NCBI GenBank assembly: GCA_016169945.1
Contig: JADLSH010000138.1
Coordinates: 1,663,501 to 1,727,500 of the forward strand
Source of the DNA: Trachythela sp. YZ-2020
Taxonomy: Eukaryota; Cnidaria; Anthozoa; Malacalcyonacea; Clavulariidae
DNA length: 64,000 bases
Direction: 5' to 3'
Below the pieces are notes generated by a model. That model saw only the letters and a list, made by a program, of their open reading frames with translations, did no database searches and was not told the DNA's origin. Positions 42,812-54,473 of the stretch are shown here, piece by piece. Position 1 is the stretch's first letter. Every line of letters starts with the position of its first letter. Position numbers and translations under genes: made by a program.

Positions 42812-44210
42812 GCCGTAGGATGAGCATCCAAAAGATGCAATTCCGTTGCACCCCTCGTGGAACTACGTAATTTTCACATGAATCAATAGATAAAAACTTA
42901 CTTTATCAGAATCCGTTGCTCCCCAAGCGAAACAGGTGCACAATTGGGAAAAAAATCCCTCCAAAGTTTGCTATTTTCGCGCTTCGAAATATTCGAACCG
43001 CCATTGTTTTGGTAGCAAATACGCATGCGCATACAGCCAAACTCGCACTGCGCACGCGCAGACAGGAAAAATGGATTTTCCCTGTGGGTTTTCCCCGTAA
43101 AAACAACAAAGTAAAATCACGGAATAGATCGATCAAACCTTGTAATATTAACGAATAAATACACACACATTAAATATTGTTTAAAACACATTGTATATTT
43201 TGCTTGCTCATATGCTAAATCACTTCAATTCATTGGCTAATTGTTTCAAAATACCGTTTTATTCTACTTATTAACATCCTAATTCAAATACAAATTTGCG
43301 AGGTAAAAAACCCACCTGTATTAAACAGGACGGAGAATATATAAATATACATTCACACGATCAAGGAACAAATTAAATATTTCGCTAAACTAAGCCTAAC
43401 AACAAGCCTTGGCCAAACGTAAGAAACATTGTCGCGGAAATATTCGTGATTTTCAACGTTTGCTCAAATGTTTCCGTCTCCTACATCTGGAAACATTGGC
43501 TTTTATTGCAGAAACAAAATTTGCTTCCCGGAAAGCAAAAATATTTCCTACCAAATTCAGAAACATTTGATGAAACACTCTTTCTGCATTTGCCGACGCT
43601 GGTAGGACAATATGACATACCGAAACATTGGTAAGACAAATAATATGACAAATATCTTTGCACAACAATGTTTCCCAGTTTGTCCCGGGCTTTAAGGGAT
43701 ATTTATATAAACTCCTAGGAAAACCTCTGATTGAATCTTTAATGTATTATTGAATAACTATGCAAGATATGTTTGGCGCTTCTTAAATTGTGCGTTCCAT
43801 CCATCGCTTAAGTATATTCTATGGATACCAATCTTGGATGTGGACCAACTTTTCCATTCGTTCCAACCATCTGTTCCAACCGACGAAGCCGGACTGCACC
43901 AGAGAAGGACCTTTAACTGTGAAAGAATCAGGGCCCAGGCACCAACTCGAAATTCATCACAAAAAAAGATAAATTGGGAGGATATATAAAATCCATAATT
44001 TCATCATAACTATCTATAATTGAAAGAAATGTTTTCATCCTTGAGCCCAGATTTTCATCAGTGCAATAAAATCTCACTTATTGGGTCCTGGCCAAGGACC
44101 TACGCTCAAAACGAGATTGCATGTATTCTACAATAAGCTGTCCTGGCTTTTGTCTGGTAAAGTTCTACTTCTCATATTTGAACTATTACATATAAGACAT
44201 AAGTTGGTAT

Positions 44211-45539
44211 TTAGCCACTATCTAGAATAACAAGGAACGATTCAGAATTTCCCTCAGTTTCTGTGTTGGAATTCAGATCATCATCATCAATGGTACAGCT
44301 CTCTTCATCAAAGTCTTCATCATTGTTTTCAGACTTATTTGACATATGTTCCTCAACCAATTCAGAAGCATCCAAATTTTCCACATATACAATCTCACTA
44401 ACATTTCTCATTTTTGGTACACAGAACACAAGTTGGGGATAACTTTTCATCAGTCGTTGCTTGAGTTTAAAAGCTCTATATTTAGATGCATCCACATTCT
44501 CGGTGTCCTTAGCAATGATAACAAATTTCTCCAGCAAATCTTTCATATACTTTATTTGCTTATTTCCGATGACCTCTGTCTCGATTACTTTCTTACAGAA
44601 GACATCATAAGACTTCTCGTACAGATGTACATCTTTTAGTTTCCGATTGCTTCTTTGTATAATTGCAGTAGCAAACTTTGTGATAGCGGACTTCCAGTGC
44701 TACACAGCCTTTCCCCCGGATTTGCACGAGTATCCGTTCATTATTCTTTCTCTCGGCAGCTGTATATATATACGTAGAAGACCAGCATCAATTGTTTCTG
44801 CCAACATGAGTGGAGTTCTTCTTCTCTTCTTAGTTACCTGGTGTGAAACAAAATTATTAAACTAAATATCTGCTAATAACAAGGTTGGATGTTTGTAGCA
44901 TTAGAAACTACTTTACCCTATAAAATAAACTTAATTGATCACAATTCAAGATATTTTAAAACCAAACCCGAGAATGTTGTGCACATTGTGCTAGTATTAT
45001 ACCTATCAAAATGACCATACCTTGTCTAGTGAGAACCAAGAGGCGTCTCTTCCACAAATAATACATATCTCTGGGAGTACATGCTCGTTTCTTTTAGGCA
45101 GGGTCTTATAAGCTTCTGCGACTGATTGACGTGTAATTTTTCGCCTTGGTTCTATTGGCTCCACTTCCACATGTGGTTCTTCGGTAGAAGTTTTAGAGCT
45201 AGTTCCTCCTCCTCCTTTTTCTTCTTTTCTTTGTTTTCTACGGATCTTCTCTTCATCACAAAATCTCTTCCAGCATTTCATGATGGTACCATTCTAAGTT
45301 AATGCTGTCAGGGTTCTTCTCCATGTATGAATTGACATCGAATTGACAGATCCGTCATCGATGTTCTCGTACGATTTCTTAGCTATTTCAGCTTGTTGAC
45401 ATTTAAGTTTGGCCCATTTAGACCTACACTCAAGAAATTTCTTAAGCCTTTGGCGTGTAACTTTGCAAAGTTGCTCCGTAACGCCATCAAAATGCATAAA
45501 ACATGAGGATATTCGAGTTTTATAAATATCTTCAGCCAT
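44211..45539 (-). pseudogene. Uncharacterised Cys/His-rich family gene, broken
   Basis: Read on the minus strand: MAEDIYKTRISSCFMHFDGV, RSKWAKLKCQQAEIAKKSYE, after a shift SINLEWYHH, after another shift KCWKRFCDEEKIRRKQ. Then PEICIICGRDASWFSLDK at donor AAG|GTATGG (45021). The next exon from about 44840 reads TKKRRRTPLMLAE, then in another frame VRYHKVCYCNYTKKQ, then EKFVIIAKDTENVDASKYRA and an acidic tail ending LDSG. The C-x-x-C and YHK.CY..YT pattern suggests metal binding. I know the pattern from uncharacterised multi-copy proteins of cnidarians and other invertebrates but no function. At least three frameshifts are present. It lies between long inverted repeats. Confidence 0.6.
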
Positions 45540-46434
45540 GATTGTTTTGCATAACTAAGCGTGTTTCCACTTCGAAGAATGTGCGTGTTTGTGCGCGTGC
45601 GCAGTGCGAGTTTGGCTGTGTGCGCATGCGTATTTGCTACCAAAACAATGGCGGTTCGAATATTTCGAAGCGCGAAAATAGCAAACTTTGGAGGGATTTT
45701 TTTCCCAATTGTGCACCTGTTTCGCTTGGGGAGCAACGGATTCTGATAAAGTAAGTTTTTATCTATTGATTCATGTGAAAATGATGTAGTTCCACGAGGG
45801 GTGCAACGGAATCCGTTTTCTAAGCATCTTTTGGATGCTCATCCTACGGCCTATAGCTGTGCTATATTTTTAAAACCATTCTACTTTGTATTTGAGCCTT
45901 TCCAAAGTATTTTTCTCATGAAATTGTTTGTTTTTGTTTCGTTTCGATATGTTTTTGACACTCGTCTTTTGCCGGCATGTTTTTAATAACCGGCCTCTGA
46001 GAAAAGCGCTGAATTTTGTCCTATAGCCTTTTCAACTGACCTCATAACTTTCTGTGTTTGTTTTTCTCTTTGAAATTTCTACTAAAACAATTAGTCGCCT
46101 CAGGCTCGGTGATTACAAGCCTATAGTCACTTCGCCTTCGGCTCAGTGACTATAGGCTTGTAATCACCTCGCCTTCGGCGACTAATTGTTAAATAGAAAC
46201 ATGGAAAATTTCCCGCCAAAACTTAAAATCGTAAAATAAACAATTTTAATGCGAATTATAAAACTTTAAACACAATTTAACGATAATTTTAATACTTTAA
46301 CTCATTCGTGACTGTAAATTTTCAAACAAAGTTGTTTTTTGAAGTAAAATTGACGAGCAAAAGTCAGCATGCGTACGTAATGAGAATATGTAAATTAATC
46401 GAGTTTAAAAATGTCTCTCGAGTTATATTATAAA

Positions 46435-46590
46435 AGAAATAGAAAATGTTTTTTCCTGTGTTTCTATACAGTTATAGAAACACTTGTGGGAGTTTGGGAG
46501 AACTCGAAATAACGTTATTTTTCGTTCTCCCAAACTCCCACGCGTGTTTCCATAACTGTATAGAAACACGGAAAAAGTTTTCTATTTCTT
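46435..46590. mobile_element. Palindromic foldback MITE, about 155 bp
   Basis: 'tgtttctatacagttataga' and 'gtgggagtttgggagaac' return inverted on the other side of a short centre containing aataacgttatt. Perfect pairing of about 65 bases would give a long hairpin RNA if transcribed. Confidence 0.75.
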
Positions 46591-48890
46591 AAATTCTACA
46601 GCATATATATATCACACATAATATCACATGCTATATTTTGAAACAATCGAATCAAAGTAACACTAACACTGTACATGTATTATCTGATTTCAATCAGAAT
46701 TAGGACTTTCCAATTCCAAAGTCTCATTTTTCTGGGTCCAATATTCAGGGTCTTTGGCAGGGTTCTCAAAATAAGCCGGCGACCGCCGGAGCTACGGCGG
46801 GTGTTACGAGGCTTACCACCGGCTATTTTCTATAAAATATTACTCTTCATGTGCTGTTTAATCTGTACTTTTCATTGCACTTGTAACATTTAATAATTGG
46901 TAAGAGAAATTGGGCTACAATTACAAATACAGAGTGTGCAGGTGAACGAGTAGTTTTTGTCAGAAATTTATTTGCTGTTTCCTAACACTTATTGTCATTT
47001 TAGCGTCTTTAATGGCACATCTCTTTTCTGACTTTTCAACAAGAACATTGGCCTTTACGGAGACTTACACTACCGTAAAAAGGCTTAGCTGATTACATGA
47101 AGCAGAAGGCTGGAGTGACCACACTTGTAATGGCATCAAACTTATCCCATATTTCAGTCAAATGATTCCTTCATCCGCCTACTTTCTTAACACAGCAGCC
47201 TACTTAAAATGACTTTGAAAGCCTTGCTCTGGTACTTAAATTTACTTTAAAAAGACTGGTCGTATTTAGCCTCCAATGAAAAAATGCTTAAATTTAGGCA
47301 AATTACAAGATGTTTTTTTTCAATAAGACCCTCAGCACATATAAATATTATCAATGGTTTAACTTTGAGGTTGGTATCAAGTTCTAAAATTTATACATGG
47401 TAGCAAGGTGCTGGTGAAACTATAAATTCCAAACATGCACGTACAATCAACTTATATAATGACCGTCTCGTCATGCTGCTATATTTACCACAATGACGAT
47501 GGCAGTTGGGTGAATTCTAAAGCAAACCGCAATTAAAGTGAAGACTTGAACTGCAGTTCAATAAATAAATAATGGATAATTACTTTTGGGTGACACAAAC
47601 TTGCACCAGGCTGATCTGGGTTATTTTTAAAGATCGGTTACTCCGGTTTCCTTATTTCGAGATAACCGACTACCCGAAAAACAGATTCAGAAATTGAAGA
47701 AAGTTCTGTGTGTGTTGAAATAGAAACAAATGAAACATATACGTTTCGTTAACGTCTCATGCAGATGTAGTATTTCAAAACAATATCCAAAGTTCTAAGC
47801 GATCCGGCACGCCGTCGGAAATTCGCGTGATCCTAGAGAGACTTCTCGTCTGCACCACTGTTATTGACGGTATTAGGGACTTTATAATATTACTTAATCT
47901 ACGCGAAAAAAAGAATTAAAACTGGTTTACACACATTAGCAATTGTTTATTTGGCTCATCCGCGTCGTAGATTTAGCATATCTTAATAACATACCATGAA
48001 TTCGTGAGTTAATGTTGAGACAGAGCCCAGTTCCCGGCATAATTCATTACGGGTTCTGGCTATTCACTTTCAAATTTTAAATCTTCAATCGTATTTAATA
48101 TAATTACTGTCTTGGTGACCCAACTTTTACAAAGTCAAGATTCTGTGCGACACTGTCACTGTGACGAGCATGCTTTTTCTTTACTTTTGTTCTGTTTCTT
48201 CCATCAAGCAGAACTTACCAGATCATCCATACTTATCTTGTTGAAATATCAATGCATATACTACATATAATGTGATGTTTAATAGCATGTTGTTTAATTT
48301 GGCATGTTCGCGTTCATGTTCGTGAAATTTCGCATCAAGGGAACGATACGATAAATGCAAGTGCAATACGAACGAGAAACGTGTCGAGATTCCTCACGAC
48401 AATGCCAGTGGAGTACGCGAAACATTTAATCGCGCGCACGTATTCGTCAAACGTTGGCAGACCCATTCGAATGAGTAACGATAGGATATTTATGAGTAGC
48501 AAAATTTAAACGCTAGGTTTTAGGACAATTTGCTACCTGCTAGTTTTTACCATGCTTCATTGATATTTAGGCATTTAACAGGTCAAGTGAATACTATGTA
48601 ATTAATTGGCGAATCATTTTCACCCCCAATTAATCACGGGTAAAATCAACGTAAATGTTTTAAACGCTTCCCATTCTCGCTAAAAATACTCCCTCGAATT
48701 TTGCATTTTCTAAATAGTATAGAACATAAAGATGCTGTTGATTTGATGTATAATTTTCATCGTAAAATGTAAATTCCTCATGTTTATAAATAATGCTCGC
48801 CCTTCAGTAGTCCGCCACCTTGAAGAGTCGATTTGAAAGCTAATCGCTGATTGGCTGATATAAGCTCGTCGCTGAATGGCTACAAGCTAA
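46591..48890. other. Gene-free stretch
   Basis: No gene recognised. At 46758 'cagggttctcaaaataagcc' followed by a ggcgaccgccgg hairpin resembles a hAT left end, but I could not find a matching right end. The rest is unassigned. Confidence 0.4.
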
Positions 48891-48891
48891 C

Positions 48892-48915
48892 ATTACATTA
48901 CATTACATTACATTT
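48892..48915. repeat. (CATTA)n microsatellite
   Basis: About five tandem 'attac' units followed by 'atttac'. Simple repeat only. Confidence 0.8.
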
Positions 48916-48954
48916 ACAAGACGATAGCAATATATCTGCATTCGCAGATACAAA

Positions 48955-49078
48955 AACCGTTCATGACAAAAAAAATGGCGGACAACTTTGCATTCCGCTA
49001 TGTTTTCACATACCCGGGTCTAAATATCCGAGCGGAATTAGTACCATCGCACGGCGCTTCGCGCCGGCTCGGGGATTA
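48955..49078. mobile_element. Isolated end of the TAATCCCCGAGC element family
   Basis: Matches the right end of 25658-27104: 'aaaaaaaatggcggacaact', 'gcggaattagtaccatcgca', then GGCTCGGGGATTA. The left half of the element is missing, so this is a truncated copy. Confidence 0.7.
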
Positions 49079-49098
49079 CACCGAGGTCAGGCACAGGG

Positions 49099-50035
49099 AA
49101 TCCAACTAAGAACTGTGACGAGTAGGACTAAATATAGTGTAGTATATTCAAATTATTGGACTTACTTGTATAAATCATAGAGCTTATATGCAGTGAATAG
49201 CTTCAAACATTGCTTCAATTCGAACAATGATCGATAATACGAAATTATTACATGACGTTTCGAGCAAACAACAGCAAGGATTGCGGGCGCTCGAGGGAAG
49301 GCGAGGGGCGAAAATAAATAGAAAGGGATGAAACACCGATCACGTGAACGTTTCGTGTGCTCCATAAGTAGCCTGTTCTCTCGAAAAATTCCGATACTAG
49401 CCAACCCCACTGGCCAACCCCAGCAACGCCTACGTGTTGAATGATTAATGTAAATAAACAGTTGTTAATTAGTATTTGAATTCTGTCTTTAAATTTTTAT
49501 TGAACGTGTACATAATCAAACTCAGAAACTTCGTTTTTTGTAAAATAAAAATTTAAAGTCTTATTTGTGAAAAAAAATACAGAAACCAATTTAAAAATGA
49601 GGCTCAGGCGAAAACGTCGAAGAATGCCCGCTTTTATAAATCCCGGAAAAAAAATTTTCGGTAATGACCATATTTGTTTATGCAATAGAACATCGTTTGA
49701 ATCGTAAAAAACACAAAAAAATATTAAACGGCTACTTATGGAGCACACGAAACGTTCACGTGATCGGTGTTTCATCCCTTTCTATTTCTTTTCGCCCCTC
49801 GCCTTCCCTCGAGCGCCCGCAATCCTTGCTGTTGTTTGCTCGAAACGTCATGTAATAATTTCGTATTACCAATAATTCGCCATGCAAGTGATGCAATATT
49901 TTCGTTTGGAATAATTGTTCGAATTGAAGCAATGTTTGAAGCTATTCACTGCATAATATAAGCTCTATGATTTATACAAGTAAGTCCAATAATTTGAATA
50001 TACTACGCTATATTTAGTCCTAATATTTAGTATTT
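49099..50035. mobile_element. Foldback element with about 290-bp arms, copy 1
   Basis: The left arm 49099-49380 and the right arm 49733-50035 are inverted copies. Both share gaactgtgacgagtaggact at the outside (left only), caatgtttgaagctattcac, tgacgtttcgagcaaacaac, and caccgatcacgtgaacgtt. The 350-base centre has no gene. The right outer end is shortened compared with copy 2. Confidence 0.8.
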
Positions 50036-50299
50036 CAGATACGGTAGAGCACCTAGTGCCCAGGTCTTTCCCGACGCGGCCGCAAAATTCATTGTGGCGC
50101 CTAGCTTTGGAGTGGATTCTATATTGTATGTTTTCTATGTTGTTTTTTGTTCTTTTTGCTTCGAAGTACTTACTGCATGTTATAATACCAGAAAGGGCAG
50201 GTATCTTATTCTTAGCTGAGAAAAGATTCTCACACAGAATGAATTTTTCTCTCAATCATAGTTGCGATTTGTAAACTGTATTCATAAATAGTCTAGTTA

Positions 50300-51670
50300 T
50301 ATATATTATTTCAATTACAACAAAGCGTGAGAAAATTAAAAGCATTACAAACAAATGCGTCCTAATGTGCCCTCGTTTACTATTCTGTCTATAAACGCTA
50401 GACAATTTTACTTCAAGAGTGTTGTACATTTACAGTAAATCAGTCATGATTGACAATCTGTTTTTTATTGTTACATGAGCAAAAAGGTTTGGTGGTTTTT
50501 GCTTTACATTTTAACTGTGGCAAAAAGTTCTTCTTCCTTAGGGGTGCAAATTATTCAAGAGGGAGCTAACATTGTACCCAGGGACTTGTGGAGATAAAAT
50601 GGCATTATTTCTTTACTATTGCAACTGAATCATGAAAAATCTGGTACCACAGCTGGTCAATGGTGTAGGTTGCAAGTAATATGCACTATGCATTTTAAAA
50701 ATACATAGCACACATAAAATTCCAAATGGTAACTTGTTAATTCTGAGTATTTCTTACTTATTGAGAAATTGTGCAACACCCTTTGGTCAAACCCTGACAA
50801 TAGACTTTTCCAAAACATTATTATGTATCAAGGGCTGTTGAGTACTGTAGGATGAAGGGGAGTTGATGAGCAATTAGGCTAGGGCTGCAAATTTGAGAGG
50901 GAAGGGGGCATGGAACAAAACTTGAGCCCTTGTCAAATTAGGGTACCTGAGGACCTCTTTTCTAGGATGAGTTCTTCACAAAGATAGCACTGCTGCTTCT
51001 GTTTTAAAATTGATGACATCATACTACTTCTCATATATGATATTTTTGCTCAAGTAAAAAGAGAGTAGTGCAGCATGCTAAATCATTTTTTATCATGGGA
51101 TTTTTATGGTTGGATATGGCAAAAGGATCACTCCTTCATACTATCCATAAACAGAATTCTAGGGAATGATTACCCCAGAAAAAGTACTCCCCCAAAAAGT
51201 TAGTAATTCAACTTCTGCATACTGAAATTTTTATGATTAACATTTGTGGCATTTCTGTTAGAATTTACACTGGTGAAACTAACTCAGGGCACTCTAGCTT
51301 TTGGCAGGGTCGGATCCAGACTGTAGCAACTGTAGCAAATGCTACAGTCAGATTTTCCTGCAAAAATATTTTTAATACTGAATGTCGTGATAGTAAAAAT
51401 TCTTTATAGAAGTTTTCCAGTTTTCTCCATCTTAAAAAAATTAAATTCCGTAGCTTCGACCAGATTTCCGCACGTATTTTGTGAGCTACGAATATAAAAT
51501 TACGTTTTACGCGCTATCTTAACCTGATTTTATTGAACATCGTTGAAAAAGCGTTCAGAAAAGTGGTCTAAATATAGCGATTTATGACGTCAAAATGCCA
51601 CAGTCAACTGGGGGGCCCAGTTACTAAATTTAGCATTTTTGCTCCAGTCAGATGAAGCAAACCAATCACA
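50300..51670. other. Gene-free interior of the composite structure
   Basis: No gene recognised. A possible transposon end 'cagggtcggatccagactgt' lies at about 51307, without a partner I could identify. Confidence 0.35.
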
Positions 51671-51676
51671 GTGCTG

Positions 51677-52497
51677 CAATCACAGGGAATCCAACTAAGA
51701 ACTGTGACGAGTAAGACTAAATATAGCGTAGTATATTCAAATGATTGGACTTCATTACTTGTATAAATCATAGAGCTTATATTATGCAGTGAATAGCTTC
51801 AAACATTGCTTCAATTCGAACAATGATTCAAAACGAACATATTGCATCATTTGCATGGCGAATTATTGATAATACGAATTTATTACATGACGTTTCGAGC
51901 AAACAACAGCAAGGATTGCGGAAAATAAATTTTCTTTTCGCCCCTCGCCTTCCCTCGAGGCGAGCGCCCGCAATCCTTGCTGTTGTTTAATAATAATAAT
52001 TATTATTATTATTAATATATATATATATTATTAATATATATATATTATTAATATATATATATTATTAATATATATATATTATTAATATATATATATTATT
52101 AATATATATATATTATATTATTTTAAAATATTAATTAACCGATATTCACCGAGCCTGAGGCGAATAATTGTTTAAGTAAAATTACATAGGTGATTATTTG
52201 GAAAAAAATAAAAAATGCACATTTCAAAAATATTTTAATTGAATAATTACAATAAAAGCGGCTTAATTCAATCTGCTGTTGTTTGCTCGAAACGTCATGT
52301 AATAATTTCGTATTATCAATAATTCGCCATGCAAATGATGCAATATTTTCGTTTTGAATCATTGTTCGAATTGAAGCAATGTTTGAAGCTATTCGCCTAT
52401 TCACTGCATAATACAAGTTCTATGATTTATGTAAGTCCAATAATTTGAATATATATACAACGCTATATTTAGTCCTACTCGTCACAGTTCTTAGTTG
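51677..52497. mobile_element. Foldback element, copy 2, with AT-rich satellite core
   Basis: The outer ends ATCCAACTAAGAACTGTGAC and its complement (ending ttagttggat) are perfect. The arms match copy 1 at 49099-50035 (tgacgtttcgagcaaacaac and cttcaaacattgcttcaatt inverted). The centre carries an (attattaatatatatat)n array at about 51988-52120. The left flank cacaggga is shared with copy 1, so it may be part of the element. Confidence 0.8.
51988..52120. repeat. AT-rich tandem array, unit about 17 bp
   Basis: Repeated 'attattaatatatatat' units, six or seven copies, preceded by (aat)n. It lies at the centre of a foldback element, where hairpin tips often expand. Confidence 0.85.
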
Positions 52498-52500
52498 GAT

Positions 52501-53017
52501 CACAGAGTAGAAACTATACAGAGGTGGAACTCAGCCTAAAAAGTGTAACCGGCCGCTATTCTGTCTGATGATGACTTTAATATAGAGTCGAAAATTTACA
52601 GTCTCTCAAACTCGTCCTGTTTTATTCATATTTTGAATTTCAAAATGACATTATTCTTCGGAATTTGTTTTTTTCTTTATTTTCTTAAATTGTCGGCCGG
52701 CCGCGATGTTCCTTAGCCAGTGCGGTAACGAGAGGCATTCACCCCCCGAACAAGATATTTTCGGAAAATAACCGGCATAAGAAACCCTTGTTATTTTCTT
52801 TATAACGGTTTGCCTTGACTGAAGTTGTGATTAACAGCATTAAATAGTTAACTCGAATTTTTGCGGTATTTTTACGTCTAAAAATGCCCGCCATTTTGAA
52901 TGTTTTCGGGGGAGGGGGATGAGGGCCTCTCCTTTGCGCACCGGCTAAGCATCGGTTACGCTCAAAACAGTAGGATTTGATACACAGTTCCATCTCTGTA
53001 TAGTTTCTACTCTGTGT
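52501..53017. mobile_element. MITE with 30-bp inverted ends, CACAGAGTAGAAACTATACA
   Basis: CACAGAGTAGAAACTATACA at 52501 and its complement ending at about 53017 extend to about 30 paired bases (one mismatch). The 517-bp interior has no gene. It abuts the right end of the foldback element at 52497. Confidence 0.75.
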
Positions 53018-53247
53018 TACAATTCCCAAACGCTGAAGGAGTGCGCTCGTTGAACCACGTTCCGGTCAGGTAAGCTCATGAATATATTAATATTTTATGT
53101 CCTACTTGTAAATATTCAGTACCTTGTTTAGAATTAAGTAGTTTCATTTATTGAATAATGATTTTCGCGGAGATAAACAGTATATAAATGTAATCCCAAA
53201 CGCTCCGTGCCAGTGTTGGGAGGGATATTAAGTTAATAACAACACAA

Positions 53248-53372
53248 AGCTTCGGATTGAGAGGGATTCAACTGAAATATACAAGCAAACCGTACCTGAA
53301 AAAACAAGTAAAACCTCGAAGTTTGGCTTGTATTTTTCGGTAGTTGAATCTCTGTTAATCCGAAGCTTTCTT
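53248..53372. repeat. Short imperfect inverted repeat
   Basis: 'aagcttcggattgagaggga' is paired with 'ctctgttaatccgaagcttt' about 100 bases away, with an inner pair around 'aacctcgaagtttggcttgt'. Unassigned small foldback. Confidence 0.5.
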
Positions 53373-53422
53373 TCAGTATATAAATGTGTCTGTTTGCCTA
53401 ATTATATTATATATCGTACTTG

Positions 53423-53584
53423 AAGGGTTTTGTAGATGGAAAATTATTGAGTGTAAATTATATACATTTATTAGACCTAACCATGAACAGCTGCGAAAAA
53501 TGCAACTATAGGTCCCTGGCAGGAATTGAATCTGCGGCCCTGCGATTCCGGTGCAGCGCTCTAACCAACTGAGCTACAGAGTCC
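53423..53584 (-). repeat. tRNA-derived SINE
   Basis: On the minus strand it starts GACTCTGTAGCTCAGTTGGT (A box TAGCTCAGTTGGTTAGAGC) and has GATTCAATTCCTGCCAGGGA as B box, like an intact tRNA head of about 72 bases. A body of about 90 bases follows (gcatttttcgcagctgttca ... taatttacactcaataattt). RNA polymerase III would transcribe it; movement depends on LINE enzymes. Two more partial copies follow at 53698-53905. Confidence 0.75.
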
Positions 53585-53697
53585 AGTTGTCGAGCTCTAA
53601 CCACAAGTTCATGTATATATACTAGGGTACTGCCAAGTTAAGTTGTGGGTAAATATCTAGATTTTGTTGGCATCCCACTCGATTGAATAATAATTGA

Positions 53698-53905
53698 AGG
53701 GTTTTGCAGATGGAAAAACACTGAGTGTAAATTATATACATTTATTAGACCTAGCCAGGAAGAGCTGCGAAAAATGCAACTATAGGTCCCTGGCAGGAAT
53801 CGAATCTGCGGCCCTGCGATTTTTCGCAGCTGTTCCTGGCTAAGTCTAATAAATGTATATAATTTACACTCAATAATTTTCCATCAACAAAACACTTCAA
53901 TTATT
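53698..53905. repeat. Head-to-head pair of truncated SINE copies
   Basis: 53698-53820 repeats the body and part of the head of the SINE at 53423-53584. At 53818 the sequence flips into an inverted copy of the body (ttcgcagctgttcctggcta). The result is a hairpin of about 90 bases per arm. Confidence 0.7.
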
Positions 53906-54473
53906 TGCCTATCGAATCTTCCCACAGTCAGTTTAAAGTATACCAACTAAGTATTTAATCATAGCATGCCAACTTGAGTAAAAGAAAATAAATTGATCTT
54001 GTCCACCCTAATTTTTGACGTAATAAGGAAAAACGCAATATCAGTGTCAACACTCATTGTTCAGTAGTCATACAGAATCATTAACTTTGACTATGATTGA
54101 GAAAAATTCTGTGTGAAAATCTTTTCTCAGCTAAGAATAAAGTAGGTTTAACAATATAAGCACTTCGGAGCAAAAAAACCCCAAAAAACAAGTTAAATAG
54201 AATAAATAATCCACTCCTTAGCTAGGCGCCATATTGAATTTTGCGACCGCGTCGGGAAAGGCCTAATCAGAGCATCCTGAAAAAATGGCGGCGATCGATT
54301 GCGAAATATGTTGATTTCTTGAATTTTCGAACAAGAAATACTCGAAAACTGCAGGTTTTTCGAAGTGCAAACAAGCGGATTTGGACTTTGTATGATTAAT
54401 CCTAATTATTTATCTTGTTTTATAGTAGTGCCCGAGTCTCTAAGGAAACATATAATGGTGTCTATATTATTAC

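Larger units (their letters stand above)
41908..46201. mobile_element. 4.3-kb long-inverted-repeat element carrying a gene remnant
   Basis: The outer ends TGTTTCTATTTAACAATTAG and its complement at 46201 are perfect. The right arm (about 45575-46201) is matched inverted by the left arm in two blocks (41908-42252 and 42812-43080). A separate inverted-repeat insertion (42253-42811) splits the left arm. Each arm begins with a palindrome at about 41920-42020 and 46090-46195. Between the arms lie 2.5 kb including a broken Cys/His-family gene on the minus strand. No target duplication is evident. Structurally this is a foldback transposon. Confidence 0.75.
50049..54268. mobile_element. Composite 4.2-kb structure with inverted arms of about 200 bp
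   Basis: 50049-50265 (tttcccgacgcggccgcaaa, gcgcctagctttggagtgga, cttagctgagaaaagattct) recurs inverted at about 54075-54268 with moderate divergence. Between them lie unassigned sequence, a foldback element, a MITE and SINE copies. It could be one old element stuffed with younger insertions, or two solo copies of a repeat. Confidence 0.55.

Noticed and set aside
42906..43166. Open frames on both strands here and matching ones at 45383-45754 as duplicated genes
   Set aside because: They are the two inverted arms of the foldback element; their similarity is explained by the repeat.
46758..46840. Complete hAT element starting CAGGGTTCTCAAAATAAGCC
   Set aside because: Only one end is visible; no inverted partner or 8-bp duplication was found downstream.
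52560..52600. Possible hammerhead ribozyme (CTGATGA ... GTCGAAA)
   Set aside because: The CTGATGA and GAAA boxes and a short stem II are present, but I could not find convincing stems I and III or a cleavage triplet in the right place. A covariance search would settle it.
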